Assembly: GCA_004559845.1 (NCBI GenBank)
Contig: SFWW01000042.1
Span: forward strand, 1-22,383
Length of the DNA stretch: 22,383 bases
Origin: a bacterium
GTDB taxonomy: Bacteria > Bacteroidota > Bacteroidia > Bacteroidales > Muribaculaceae
Direction: 5' to 3'
The position numbers and the translations under genes are program-made. The notes beneath the pieces were generated by a model that worked only from the letters and a program-made list of their open reading frames with translations, was not told the DNA's origin and made no database searches. This document shows, in pieces, positions 7,353 to 16,207 of the stretch. How positions within the stretch are numbered: position 1 is the first letter of the stretch; each line of letters starts with the position of its first letter.

Positions 7353-7976
7353 TTAGCCCTGATTTTCTTCAAGGGTGTTGATGAGTTGGGTGATGTTGCG
7401 GGTTTGCTTGTTGTAGAGTAGCACTGCTACCCCTAAACCTACCACCACGCCGAAGCCGAGGCATACGAGGATGGCGATTCGGGCAATGCCGGCAGTGTTT
7501 GCGTCAAACATATCAAAGAATGGAGAGGCATAAATTTCGAATGCCCACCACACCATCAGCGGCATCAACACCACCATCCCCACGGCAAAGGAAGTGCGCA
7601 TCAGTTTCTTCATGCTCACCAATGTGGTGAGTGCTTCGGTAAAATTGATATTGGCAATGTCAATTGATTTCACGCGGTGTGCGTTATAGTAGTCGAACGA
7701 GGCATCGAAAGCAATCAGCAGAGCGGTAACGATGCAGCACGCCGGCGAGAAGTGGTAGATGGCATACATCATGAGCGGTACCAATATGGCTGCTGCAATG
7801 CCAAGAAAGAGCATCGTGAGCCCAAAGCGGTTGATTTTATCGGATTTATCGATGATGTTCTTTTTCAAGAGTTGGTCGTTGACCCGAATTTGACTGTCGA
7901 GCATTTGTTTCAGTTCCGCCATTTGGCTACGCATTTGCTCAAGTTCGTTGTCGATAAGAGGCTTATTGTTTTCCAT
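7353..7976 (-). CDS. Four-helix membrane protein coupled to a sigma factor
   Basis: The 207-residue protein has a charged N-terminal segment likely to form a coiled coil (about 8-40) and four hydrophobic helices (about 50-73, 77-92, 129-150, 164-188). The C-terminus is polar. I recognise no enzymatic motif. Its start lies inside the end of the upstream sigma-factor gene (14-bp overlap), so translation is probably coupled. By position it could sense a membrane signal or modulate the sigma factor, as anti-sigma proteins do, but it lacks a recognisable anti-sigma domain and that role is inference only. Confidence 0.8.
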   Translation of the reverse strand: MENNKPLIDNELEQMRSQMAELKQMLDSQIRVNDQLLKKNIIDKSDKINRFGLTMLFLGIAAAILVPLMMYAIYHFSPACCIVTALLIAFDASFDYYNAHRVKSIDIANINFTEALTTLVSMKKLMRTSFAVGMVVLMPLMVWWAFEIYASPFFDMFDANTAGIARIAILVCLGFGVVVGLGVAVLLYNKQTRNITQLINTLEENQG

Positions 7977-8457
7977 TGTGGTTCATTTGTTTAAGTTGTT
8001 CTTTAATTCTGAATAATTTCACCGACACATTTTTCACCGTGATACCCATCACTTCGGCAATCTCGTCGTAGGTCATGCCCTCCAGCCAAAGCATCACAAT
8101 GGCGCGGTCGAAGGGGTTGAGGGCGTGGATGCGCTCATATAGGTGCTTCACATTCGCGTTATTCGCCCACAAATCGGCTTGCATCACATTTTCGTGAGCC
8201 ACCATGAGGGCGCATTCGGTTTTCTTTTTGCGATGCTTTTTCCTGTCGATGCTGATGCACGAATTCATCGTCACCCTCCACACCCATGTTTTGGTCACTT
8301 GCCGAGCATTGGAGAATCCTTTCCACAGGTGAATGAGAGCTTCTTGCACCAGGTCGTCGGTTTCGTCGGCATCCTCGGCAAACATCATGCACACGGTGTA
8401 GACCGTGCTTTTGTACTCTTTCACGAGGTTGGTAAATGCTATTTCTTGTTGTTCCAT
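7963..8457 (-). CDS. ECF-type sigma-70 family RNA polymerase sigma factor
   Basis: The 164-residue protein (175 if the in-frame ATG at 8490 is used) has the two-domain layout of extracytoplasmic-function sigma factors. Region 2 covers about 5-80 and includes DETDDLVQEALIHLWKGF, contacting the -10 element and core polymerase. Region 4 is a helix-turn-helix near the C-terminus, with GMTYDEIAEVMGITVKNVSV, for -35 recognition. I chose 8457 because family members typically begin just before EIAFTNLVKEY. The adjacent overlapping membrane protein suggests a signal-responsive pair. The regulon is unknown. Confidence 0.88.
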   Translation of the reverse strand: MEQQEIAFTNLVKEYKSTVYTVCMMFAEDADETDDLVQEALIHLWKGFSNARQVTKTWVWRVTMNSCISIDRKKHRKKKTECALMVAHENVMQADLWANNANVKHLYERIHALNPFDRAIVMLWLEGMTYDEIAEVMGITVKNVSVKLFRIKEQLKQMNHNGKQ

Positions 8458-8565
8458 TTTGAAAATGAATGAATGAATTTGTTCGTTCACCCTATATAAC
8501 GCAGTGACAGCAAGGAAAACTACAGTGCCGACATGTTTTTTTAAAAAAAATGTGATTGGTCAGCG

Positions 8566-9570
8566 TCAATAGGCGTAGGCGAGCCATGGAATGTAGCGCG
8601 CCAAGAAGCGGAAAACCGCCGTGGTGAGCACGCACAGCGCCACTATCACGAAGTAGCGCCCCATAGGCGATAGGGTGGCTTGGTCAGCCAAAAGCCACAC
8701 AAATATGAAATGCGAAAAATAGGTGATGGTGCTGAAATTGCGTAGCCATCCATAGGGTAATCGCCACTTTGCTTCGTGGCGGAGCACCCATATTATGAGC
8801 AAAGGAATGGTGGGCAGGAGCATCAAATAGCAGTCGTCGAAACGGGCTTCGTGGCATGCCACCTCCACTGCCGAGAGTGCCACACACAGCAGCAAAGCCA
8901 CCGACACGCCGGCGCGATGCCACTGCGCGATGCGGGCTTCGTGGTCGGCGATGAGTTTGCCCATGGCGCAAAAAGCAATTGCCGGCAGCACACTATTGTG
9001 GAAAAGTCCGAGCGCCCGGTAGGCATCATCCACCGCCGTCTGCACCGGCGAAGGCAGGTAGGGATAGTAGTTGGAGGTGACGGTCACCCCGACATAAATG
9101 CCCACGCCTATGCCCACAATCCACCAAGTGGAAAGCCTACGGCTCAGCGCCCACACCAGGGGCACGCCCAGCATCAGTGCCATAATAAACCACGAGCCGG
9201 AGAAGGTGGAATTGAGGAAAAAGTTGCACAGAAATATGACAAAAGTCTTGCCCAGGCTCCAATCGTGGAGAATGAAATAACTCTCCACCACCATATAGCT
9301 CTCCACCACCAGCCAAAAAGCATAGAGCCACGCCATGCGCTTCAGATAGCGCTTGAGTTGGGCGCCATCGGGCGATTTGCGAAAAAAGAAAAACGCACTC
9401 ACCACAAAAAACGTGGGCACTGCCATGCGAGAAAACAAACTGATAAACAGCGGATAGTGGTCGCCCTCAAAGGGGCGGGCATGGATGGCAACCACCAGCA
9501 GCGACGCCACCACCTTCAGCAAGTCGATGGAGTGGTAGGTGCGCTTATTGAGCGTGGATAATGGAATCAT
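8566..9570 (-). CDS. Acyltransferase 3 family integral membrane protein
   Basis: The 334-residue protein has about ten hydrophobic helices. The N-terminal signature IDLLKVVASLLVVAIHARPF, with His30, is characteristic of the acyltransferase-3 (OafA/WecH-type) family, which moves acetyl or other acyl groups from the cytoplasm onto envelope sugars. The length is normal for a stand-alone member. The substrate cannot be deduced. The gene lies 43 bp after a metallophosphoesterase gene on the same strand and 75 bp or more before the sigma-factor gene, so it may share a transcript with the former. Confidence 0.85.
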   Translation of the reverse strand: MIPLSTLNKRTYHSIDLLKVVASLLVVAIHARPFEGDHYPLFISLFSRMAVPTFFVVSAFFFFRKSPDGAQLKRYLKRMAWLYAFWLVVESYMVVESYFILHDWSLGKTFVIFLCNFFLNSTFSGSWFIMALMLGVPLVWALSRRLSTWWIVGIGVGIYVGVTVTSNYYPYLPSPVQTAVDDAYRALGLFHNSVLPAIAFCAMGKLIADHEARIAQWHRAGVSVALLLCVALSAVEVACHEARFDDCYLMLLPTIPLLIIWVLRHEAKWRLPYGWLRNFSTITYFSHFIFVWLLADQATLSPMGRYFVIVALCVLTTAVFRFLARYIPWLAYAY

Positions 9571-9613
9571 CGTGATGATGGATTTGGATTACTATAAAGA
9601 AACAACAAAACGT

Positions 9614-10378
9614 CTACACTTCAAACACAGCATCGGGGCGGAAGCCTTGACACACGCCATACTGCACATAGCCCATTTGATTGGTGTGCATCGTGCACTT
9701 GCCCACTTGCATGCCATCGGCTTGGTTGTAGTGGGTGTGACCAAACACCCAGTGGTGCACATCGCTTTGTGCAATAAAATCTTCCATTGCCACGATAAAA
9801 GCCGGCGAGAGTCCATTGGAGGCATAAGCGGGGTCTTCCACCTGCACGGGGCAATGATGCGTGACCACCACCTTGGTTTTGGCTTCGGAAGCGGCGAGCG
9901 CTCGGCTGAGCCATTGCACAGCGGCTTGATGTAGCGCATTGTAGTGGCAGGGCAAAAGGCATTGGTCGGCATACTGAATGCGACGGCAATCGGTCATCAT
10001 TCGCTGCACTTGTGCTGCTGCTTCGGGAGGAATGATGCTCCACAATGTGGTGAAAAAAAACTCCACCTCGCCGAGCAGAATGCTGCGATTGTTGCAGTAG
10101 GTTACATTGTGGCGCACGGGGTAATGAAACTCATGGAGTGTGGTGGTGATATCCACCCCATGATAGTATTCGTGATTGCCGGGCACCAAAAAGGTGTGTC
10201 GGTAGTGGCTGGAGCACCAGTCGATAAACGGATGATTCTCAAGCAAAAAATCACCAAACAAAATCATATCTCCTGCCAGCACGAGGATGTCGCCTTTCAC
10301 CTCGAGAGGATTTTCCGCCAACCACTGCGTGTTGTCGGGAAACTCTAAGTGCATATCGCTTGCATATTGTATTTTCAT
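9614..10378 (-). CDS. Cytoplasmic calcineurin-like metallophosphoesterase
   Basis: The 254-residue protein has all five dimetal phosphoesterase motifs: DMH (Asp8, His10), GD (Asp37), GNHE (Asn68-His69), VTHH (His174) and GHTH (His214, His216). There is no signal peptide, so it is probably cytoplasmic. The substrate is unknown; the family includes phosphodiesterases and nucleotide or phospholipid phosphatases. The first motif begins at residue 8, so the ATG at 10378 is needed for an intact first strand. The promoter lies almost on top of this ATG, suggesting a leaderless message. Confidence 0.88.
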   Translation of the reverse strand: MKIQYASDMHLEFPDNTQWLAENPLEVKGDILVLAGDMILFGDFLLENHPFIDWCSSHYRHTFLVPGNHEYYHGVDITTTLHEFHYPVRHNVTYCNNRSILLGEVEFFFTTLWSIIPPEAAAQVQRMMTDCRRIQYADQCLLPCHYNALHQAAVQWLSRALAASEAKTKVVVTHHCPVQVEDPAYASNGLSPAFIVAMEDFIAQSDVHHWVFGHTHYNQADGMQVGKCTMHTNQMGYVQYGVCQGFRPDAVFEV

Positions 10379-10383
10379 AGGCG

Positions 10384-10414
10384 CAAATTTAACACAAAAC
10401 CCCCAATTTTCAAA
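10384..10414 (-). promoter_or_regulatory. Near-perfect Bacteroidetes promoter abutting the ATG
   Basis: On the minus strand TTTG (10414-10411) and TAAATTTG (10391-10384) are separated by exactly 19 bp. Only five bases (CGCCT) lie between the -7 element and the ATG, so the predicted transcript starts at or within a few bases of the start codon. Confidence 0.65.
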
Positions 10415-10511
10415 ACCTACACCATAAGACTAATACGCTCCACGATTAAAAAAGCCGATGATTGCCCATAACCGCCTATGAATGCCCGCATTTGTGGCAT
10501 GCAACAAAGAA

Positions 10512-10550
10512 AAGGCCGCTATCAAAAGAGCCGTAAATGAAAGAGTCGTG
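10512..10550. repeat. Dispersed repeat module, inverted copy B
   Basis: The reverse complement matches the module at 5188-5220 and 22042-22070 (CTTTCATTTACGGCT followed by TTTTGATAGCGGC). A 17-bp segment TAAATGAAAGAGTCGTG (10534-10550) recurs exactly at 22271-22287. It lies between the phosphoesterase promoter and the toxin-antitoxin promoter. No gene is seen in 10379-10630. Confidence 0.7.
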
Positions 10551-10604
10551 ATTTATCCATTAATAATTTTTACTTAGAATTATTATCGATATTGAAAAAA
10601 TTTA

Positions 10605-10612
10605 TATCTTTG
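10605..10612 (+). promoter_or_regulatory. Putative -7 element of the abiEi-abiEii operon
   Basis: TATCTTTG matches TAnnTTTG. No good -33 box is visible at the expected spacing. It places transcription start near 10617, so the ATG at 10631 is the first usable start and the open frame back to 10592 is not. Confidence 0.5.
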
Positions 10613-10630
10613 CATAATATTTTAAGCATA

Positions 10631-11368
10631 ATGAATATATCGGAAACATACACATTAGTCAACGCCTATTTAACCAGCCGATTACCCCATGTAAAGGAGT
10701 CGGTTATGTGGTCACGTGTTCGTCAAGGAAAAAAGAAGAACATTTTGGCGTTGGTTCGCAGGGGCGTATATCTACCGGTTGAAATCAACAACAAATTTAT
10801 TATTGGCTGCAATGCTGTTAAGGATGGTGTCATCGCCTACCATTCAGCCTTGGAATACTATCTTTTGCAGACACAAGAGTTTAATGAAATGTATATCCAC
10901 TCTACGCGGAACTTCCGAAAATTCGAATATCTTGGGGAAACGTATTCATACAAAAAGCTTAAATTTCTCCATCATCCGATAACGACGGTTGACCATTCAG
11001 GATATGCGCTGCGGGTAACGTCCCTATCGCAAACATTGATTGACTGTATGTACAACATCAATCTTGCAGGTGGCATTGAGGAATTGATGTATGCACTTTC
11101 AGAGTGCCCTGCAAATGAAATCTGCGAAAACGATTTGTTGAAATGCTTGGAACTTTACGGCAACAAAAGCCTGTGGCAGCGTGCCGGTTACTTATTCTCC
11201 CTATTCAATCATCGCTTTAAACTTTCGGATTATTTCTTCAAAAAATGCAAATCATCGATGGGCAACAATCAAAGTTACCTGATAAATCAGTATTTTTGTA
11301 ATAGTTTTAATAAAGAATGGAACCTTTGCATCCCTGACAATCTCAAAGCTCAACTCAAAGTAATATGA
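10631..11368 (+). CDS. abiEi: AbiEi-family type IV antitoxin
   Basis: The 245-residue protein resembles AbiEi-type antitoxins. It has an N-terminal winged-helix-like segment ending in LVRRGVYLP (about 41-49), a central YHSALEYYL segment (70-78) and the segment RVTSLSQTLIDCM (128-140), typical of the family's C-terminal region. Such antitoxins repress their own operon and neutralise the partner without direct binding. The stop codon overlaps the toxin start as ATGA, indicating translational coupling. The pair is visibly more AT-rich than its flanks, suggesting acquisition by transfer. Confidence 0.8.
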   Translation: MNISETYTLVNAYLTSRLPHVKESVMWSRVRQGKKKNILALVRRGVYLPVEINNKFIIGCNAVKDGVIAYHSALEYYLLQTQEFNEMYIHSTRNFRKFEYLGETYSYKKLKFLHHPITTVDHSGYALRVTSLSQTLIDCMYNINLAGGIEELMYALSECPANEICENDLLKCLELYGNKSLWQRAGYLFSLFNHRFKLSDYFFKKCKSSMGNNQSYLINQYFCNSFNKEWNLCIPDNLKAQLKVI

Positions 11369-12330
11369 AGTTTGAATATAATAAAAAGCAAATCCAACAA
11401 ATAGCAAAGGAATACTCCTATACCGCTACCAATGTGGAGAAAGTTATACGTTTATGCTACCTATTGGAGGATTTGAATTGCCTTAAAGAATTTGAAGGGA
11501 AACTCCTGCTGAAAGGCGGTACAGCTATAAATCTGATAGCCTTCAAAAAACTTCCAAGACTGAGCGTGGATCTTGATTTGGACTTTGCCCACAACCTGTC
11601 GAAAGAGGAAACTAACCTTGAACGAGAAAAAATCAACAAAGCGTTGACCGACTATTGCAATAATATGGGTTACAGATTAAGCGACAGAAGAAACTATGTG
11701 CTCGATTCCAAATCATTGTTATATACCACAACGACAGGTAGTCTCGACAAAATCAAACTCGACATCAACTATCATTCCAGATGTCATGTGTATCCGGCAA
11801 CTTTCAGCCACATTGCCCTACCATTTAACCTTAGGGAAAAGCAAATCCATATAGCCCACCTCAACATTATTGAACTTTTTGCCGGTAAGATAAAAGCACT
11901 GTACGAAAGGGGCAAACCTCGTGACATCTACGATATATTTTCATTAGCGCAATCCGGATTGTTGTCAACGAGAGAAGAACAAACAGCCCTGCGGAAGTGC
12001 ACTGTTTTCTATTCCATATTAGGTAATGCCGACAAACCGAATTTACTTAGAAAAGACTTGAATGAAATCCGTAAAATGCCGTTTCAGGCATTGAAAACAC
12101 AACTACTTCCTATGCTACATACCAAATCGGGACATTTTGACAAAGACTTGCTATTTGATGTATCAGTGAAATATTTGGAAAACTTGATACAATTGGAAGA
12201 TACGGAAATAGAATTTATCGCCAGGTTCTTCAAGGGTGACTTCCGCCCCGAATTATTGTTCAACAAAGAAATCTCAGACCATCTAAAGGAACATCCTGTG
12301 GTGCAAAGAACTTTATCTATGATAAAATAA
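11365..12330 (+). CDS. abiEii: AbiEii/AbiGii-family nucleotidyltransferase toxin
   Basis: The 321-residue protein has the conserved motifs of AbiEii toxins: LLKGGTAINLI (Gly51-Gly52-Thr53), SVDLDLDF (Asp69, Asp71), a third acidic strand KIKLDI (Asp133) and the C-terminal signature GKIKALYERGKPRDIYDIF (Lys175, Arg186, Asp187, Asp190). Characterised relatives are NTP-dependent nucleotidyltransferases, some of which modify tRNA acceptor stems, giving abortive phage infection or plasmid stabilisation. All catalytic residues appear intact. It is the second gene of an ATGA-coupled operon. Confidence 0.88.
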   Translation: MKFEYNKKQIQQIAKEYSYTATNVEKVIRLCYLLEDLNCLKEFEGKLLLKGGTAINLIAFKKLPRLSVDLDLDFAHNLSKEETNLEREKINKALTDYCNNMGYRLSDRRNYVLDSKSLLYTTTTGSLDKIKLDINYHSRCHVYPATFSHIALPFNLREKQIHIAHLNIIELFAGKIKALYERGKPRDIYDIFSLAQSGLLSTREEQTALRKCTVFYSILGNADKPNLLRKDLNEIRKMPFQALKTQLLPMLHTKSGHFDKDLLFDVSVKYLENLIQLEDTEIEFIARFFKGDFRPELLFNKEISDHLKEHPVVQRTLSMIK

Positions 12331-12527
12331 AGCAAACGGGAATGTTGCTCCCCCCCCTTTCTGCTATCGGAATCCGCTTGATGTGGATGTGGATGGGTGA
12401 GGAGAATGGCTTTTATGTGGGAGGGTGGGGAGCTTGGAGCAGGGGGAGGCAATAAAATTGATAGTGGTGCGTTATATAGGTATGCAGACGGCGGCCCGGA
12501 GGCGGCCGGCATTAGTTGTGCCTATTT

Positions 12528-15026
12528 ATGAAACGAACACTATACATTACCATCGCAATCATACTTGCTTCGCTGGCGGTGGGGCTTGGCGGGTGCAAAA
12601 CTGCCAAGATGCGCGATGCCGACGAGGCTTACGAGCGTGGCGAATACTTTGCCGCGCAAAAAATTTATCGCAAACTCTACAACAAACACACCAAAAAAGA
12701 AGAACGCTGGATTCGTGGCGAGGCTGCTTACAAAATGGGCTTGTGCTACAAGCATTTAAATCAGAGCAGCCGGGCTTCGGCGGCTTTCCAAAATGCCATT
12801 CGCTACGAATATCCCGATAGCACCCAAATTCTCTACCTTGCGCAAGCGCTTCACATGCAAGGCAACTGGAAAGAGGCGATGGCGCGCTACCAAGAATTTC
12901 TTGCCCTCGTGCCTGATAGCTGGGAAGCAAAGCAGGGTGTTCGGGCGTGCCAATTGGCTCCGAAGTGGAAAGAGCAGGGCTCACGCTACATTGTGAAAAA
13001 TGCGAAGTTTTTCAATTCGCAACGCGCCGACTTCTGCCCGATGTTTTTGGATGTGAATGCCGACCAACTGTATTGGACCTCGAGCAACGAGAAAGCCACC
13101 GGCACCGAAAAAAGCGAAATCACCGGCACCAAAAAGTGCGACATTTTTGTGTCGAAACTCAACGATAAAGGCAAGTGGCAAAAGCCGGAATTGGTGGAAG
13201 GCGAACTCAACACCGAATTTGATGAGGGTTGCACCGCTTTCAGCCCCGACGGCGGCACGATGTATTTGTCGAAGGTGGTGCGAAGGGCTGAATCGGCTTC
13301 GCCGGTGGAGATTTACTCATCGTCGCGCTCCGAAGCCAAATGGAGTGCCCCGCAAAAGGTGGAAATCACTGCCGACACGCTCTCAAATTATGGCGACCCC
13401 GCCGTGAGTCCGGATGGCAAATACCTTTATTTCACCAGCGATATGCCCGGCGGGCAAGGCAAACTCGACCTTTGGCGCATCAATCTGAAGGACCGCCGCG
13501 GCACATTGGAAAACCTTGGCGAACAAATCAACACGCCGGGCAATGAGCGATTCCCTTATTGCCGCACCGATAGCATTCTCTACTTTGCCAGCGATGGCCA
13601 TGCAGGCTTTGGCGGATTAGACCTATTCCGCGCCACGCTTCAGCCTTCGGGCAGGTGGTTTATCGAAAATATGGGCGCGCCCATGAATTCTGCCGACGAT
13701 GATTTCGGCATCACTTTCGGCAAAGGCGAATCGGGCTACTTTAGCAGCAATCGCAAAGACGGCAGAGGCTACGACCACATCTACAGTTTTGAAAAACCCG
13801 ACCTCAAAGTGTGGATATCGGGTTATGTATACGACAAAGACGAAGAACCGGTGACCGGCGCCATTATCCGCATCGTGGGCGATGATGGCAGCATCCAAAA
13901 AGCCGCCGCCAATGCCGACGGGAGTTTTCGCTTCGACCTCCAGCGCGGCGTGCGCTACGCCATGCTTGCCGGCGCCTCCGGCTACCTCAATAGCCGACAG
14001 GAATTTGAAAGCGACATGGCGGAAGAAGACACGGAATATGGCGTGAATTTCATTCTGGCGGCAATGAACAAACCGCAAGTGATAGAAAACATATTCTACG
14101 ACTTCGACAAAGCCACACTCCGCCCCGAATCGAAAGCTGCACTCGACTCTATGGTGACCGCCCTGGTGGAAAACCCCTATGTAACCATTGAAATGGCTGC
14201 ACACACCGACCGCATCGGCACAGAGGCTTACAATCAGAAATTGAGTCAGCGCCGCGCACAATCGGTGGTGAACTACCTCATTGAGCACGGCATCGATTCC
14301 ACTCGCCTGAAGCCACAAGGCTATGGCAAGAGCCGCCCGAAGGTGGTGACTAAGCGCATTCATCACCTCTATCCGCAATTCGCTATCGGCGACACGCTCA
14401 CCGTGGCGTATATCGACACGCTGTCGAAAGAAAATCAGGCGGCTGCCGACCAGGTGAACCGTCGCACCGAATTTATGGTGCTGTCGACCAATTTCCAGCC
14501 TTTTGCCGACGATTTGAAGCGGATGCAAGCCATGCAAGATTCTATCCGTCAGGCGGAACGCGAACGGAAGATTCTGGAGGAAGAAGCCGAATCGAAGCGC
14601 CTACAAGCCGAAGCCAAAGCGCGTGAAAAAGCCAAGGAAGAAGCGGAAAAGAAAAAGGCTGCCAACAAGAAGAGCGAAAAGCAAATAGAACGCGAAAACG
14701 ATTTGGCTGACAAAAAATCGCGCGAGCAGAAAAAGCGCGAAAAAGAAAAGGCTAAACGCGAGCAGAAAAAGCAAAAAGAACGCGAAAAACGCGAAAAGGA
14801 AAAACAGAAACAGCGCGAAAAGCGTGAGCGCGAAAAACAAAAGCAACTGGAAAAGCGCGAGAAAGAACGTGCTAAGCGTTTGGGAATCAAATATGTGCCG
14901 CCCACAACGGAGCAAAGTGCTCCCGCTGTGCCTGAAAATACTCCCGCTGTGCCTGAAAATGCTCCCGCTGTGCCTGAGAAAACGGATGTTGACCCTGATA
15001 AAGAAAAGCCTGCGGGTGAAAAGTGA
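12528..15026 (+). CDS. PorE-like OmpA-family lipoprotein with charged C-terminal tail
   Basis: The 832-residue product begins with a lipoprotein signal ending in LGGC (Cys23). It continues with TPR-like helices (about 30-140), a PD40/WD40-type propeller (about 165-420, with SPDG repeats), a carboxypeptidase-regulatory-like domain (about 428-510) and an OmpA peptidoglycan-binding domain (about 517-655, with TD at 560-561 and Arg576 in LSQRRA). This order matches PorE of Porphyromonas, which links the type IX secretion system to peptidoglycan. Here about 175 extra residues follow: a Lys/Glu/Arg-rich helix (about 660-787) and three PAVPE repeats (about 799-817). The chosen ATG gives a proper signal peptide. 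The two downstream genes follow closely. Whether it serves type IX secretion or general envelope anchoring is open. Confidence 0.9.
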   Translation: MKRTLYITIAIILASLAVGLGGCKTAKMRDADEAYERGEYFAAQKIYRKLYNKHTKKEERWIRGEAAYKMGLCYKHLNQSSRASAAFQNAIRYEYPDSTQILYLAQALHMQGNWKEAMARYQEFLALVPDSWEAKQGVRACQLAPKWKEQGSRYIVKNAKFFNSQRADFCPMFLDVNADQLYWTSSNEKATGTEKSEITGTKKCDIFVSKLNDKGKWQKPELVEGELNTEFDEGCTAFSPDGGTMYLSKVVRRAESASPVEIYSSSRSEAKWSAPQKVEITADTLSNYGDPAVSPDGKYLYFTSDMPGGQGKLDLWRINLKDRRGTLENLGEQINTPGNERFPYCRTDSILYFASDGHAGFGGLDLFRATLQPSGRWFIENMGAPMNSADDDFGITFGKGESGYFSSNRKDGRGYDHIYSFEKPDLKVWISGYVYDKDEEPVTGAIIRIVGDDGSIQKAAANADGSFRFDLQRGVRYAMLAGASGYLNSRQEFESDMAEEDTEYGVNFILAAMNKPQVIENIFYDFDKATLRPESKAALDSMVTALVENPYVTIEMAAHTDRIGTEAYNQKLSQRRAQSVVNYLIEHGIDSTRLKPQGYGKSRPKVVTKRIHHLYPQFAIGDTLTVAYIDTLSKENQAAADQVNRRTEFMVLSTNFQPFADDLKRMQAMQDSIRQAERERKILEEEAESKRLQAEAKAREKAKEEAEKKKAANKKSEKQIERENDLADKKSREQKKREKEKAKREQKKQKEREKREKEKQKQREKREREKQKQLEKREKERAKRLGIKYVPPTTEQSAPAVPENTPAVPENAPAVPEKTDVDPDKEKPAGEK

Positions 15027-15028
15027 TT

Positions 15029-15556
15029 ATGAAGAAAATTGGCATCATCAGCGACACACATTCCTATTGGGATGACCGCTACGCAGAGCATTTTAAAGAC
15101 TGCGACGAGATATGGCATGCCGGCGATATTGGCAACGAAAAGGTGATTGACCGCCTCGCCACTCTGGCGCCGGTGCTGAGGGCGGTGTGGGGCAATGCCG
15201 ACGGACAAAACCTCCGACGCCGATTTAAAGAAACGGAAATCTTTTCGGTGGAGGGGGTGAAGGTGGTGCTCACACACATTGGCGGGTATCCGGGCAGATA
15301 CGCGCCGGGTATTAAGCAACGCCTCATCATTTCGCAACCCAAAATCCTGGTGTGCGGACATAGCCACATTTTGAAGGTGATTCCCGACCGATATTATGGC
15401 GTGCTTACCATTAATCCGGGCGCCGCCGGCACACAGGGATGGCAAAAGGTGCGCACCCTCATCACGCTTTCGCTCCACGAGGGAAGCATTGCCGGATGCC
15501 AAGTGATAGAACTCGCCCCCGACAAAGAACATCAATTAGGAAGAATACTCGATTAA
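15029..15556 (+). CDS. YfcE/MJ0936-family metallophosphoesterase
   Basis: The 175-residue single-domain phosphodiesterase has DTH (Asp9, His11), HAGD (Asp33), GNAD (Asn56), THIGG (His83) and GHSH (His111, His113), diagnostic of the small YfcE-type family. It is probably cytoplasmic; the physiological substrate is unknown. The ATG lies 2 bp after the stop of the OmpA-type gene. An alternative GTG at 15023 overlaps that stop. Tight spacing indicates one operon. Confidence 0.9.
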   Translation: MKKIGIISDTHSYWDDRYAEHFKDCDEIWHAGDIGNEKVIDRLATLAPVLRAVWGNADGQNLRRRFKETEIFSVEGVKVVLTHIGGYPGRYAPGIKQRLIISQPKILVCGHSHILKVIPDRYYGVLTINPGAAGTQGWQKVRTLITLSLHEGSIAGCQVIELAPDKEHQLGRILD

Positions 15557-15572
15557 AACCAACTCTTTAGAT

Positions 15573-16058
15573 ATGAAACACTTACTCTATTTCATTGCCG
15601 TGGCTTTGCTGCTTGCCGCATGCCACACATCGGAAGAAAACTATAAAGCGGCTTACGACAAAGCCAAAGAACGCACGCGCGAAAATATGGGCGCCAACAC
15701 CTACGATATGGTGCAAGCCGAAAAAATGCGGCCCACAGTGGTGATTGACGGCGACAGCGTGCGCTTGCTTCGCGCCTATTGCAATGTGGTGGACGACAAA
15801 GCGGCAAACACTAAAAAATTTTCCGTGGTGGTGGCTGAGTTCGACCAGCTTATCAATGCCCGGAGTTATCGCGACCGACTGAAACAGAATGAGGGATTCC
15901 CGAGCTATGTGCTCTACACCAACCGCGATAAAAAATATTGCGTGGTGGCGCAAGCCTATGACACCAAAGAAGAAGCCGCACGCTTTATCCGCAACATTAG
16001 CCAACACATGAAGATGAAAGTGCTTGTGCCTCGCCCCTACATCCTCCAGCGCCTATAA
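15573..16058 (+). CDS. SPOR-domain lipoprotein
   Basis: The 161-residue protein has a lipoprotein signal ending LAAC (Cys17) and a C-terminal SPOR-like domain (about 81-155, with FSVVVAEF, ARSYRDRL and YCVVAQAY). SPOR domains bind peptidoglycan stripped of stem peptides at division sites or remodelling zones. It is the third gene of the cluster with the OmpA-type peptidoglycan-binding lipoprotein, so both probably act in envelope organisation. Confidence 0.85.
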   Translation: MKHLLYFIAVALLLAACHTSEENYKAAYDKAKERTRENMGANTYDMVQAEKMRPTVVIDGDSVRLLRAYCNVVDDKAANTKKFSVVVAEFDQLINARSYRDRLKQNEGFPSYVLYTNRDKKYCVVAQAYDTKEEAARFIRNISQHMKMKVLVPRPYILQRL

Positions 16059-16147
16059 GAAAGCCTACCCCCAGCCCCTCCCTGAGAAAGCCTACCCCCT
16101 GCCCCTCCCTGAAGGGAAGGGAGTATGAAAGCCTACCCCCAGCCCCT
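16059..16147. repeat. 27-bp C-rich tandem repeat
   Basis: Two adjacent 27-bp units (16059-16085, 16086-16112), GAAAGCCTACCCCCAGCCCC followed by TCCCTGA, differ at one base. A 14-bp spacer separates them from a third partial unit (16127-16147). The spacer pairs partly with the second unit (CCCTCCC/GGGAAGGG). It begins right after the SPOR gene stop and resembles the C-rich intergenic repeats common in Bacteroidetes. Confidence 0.85.
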
Positions 16148-16207
16148 TTATAGTTTTGCGAAATTCTATGAGTTTTTCCCTAAGATTTTCCACTCAGTGA
16201 GTGGAAA

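Noticed and set aside
9592..10043. Overlapping minus-strand frames within the phosphoesterase gene
   Set aside because: Out-of-frame shadows of the gene at 9614-10378 with no recognisable motifs.
12350..12357. Poly-C tract as a phase-variation switch
   Set aside because: It lies after the abiEii stop and about 170 bp before the next start, outside any coding region, and not placed within a recognisable promoter.
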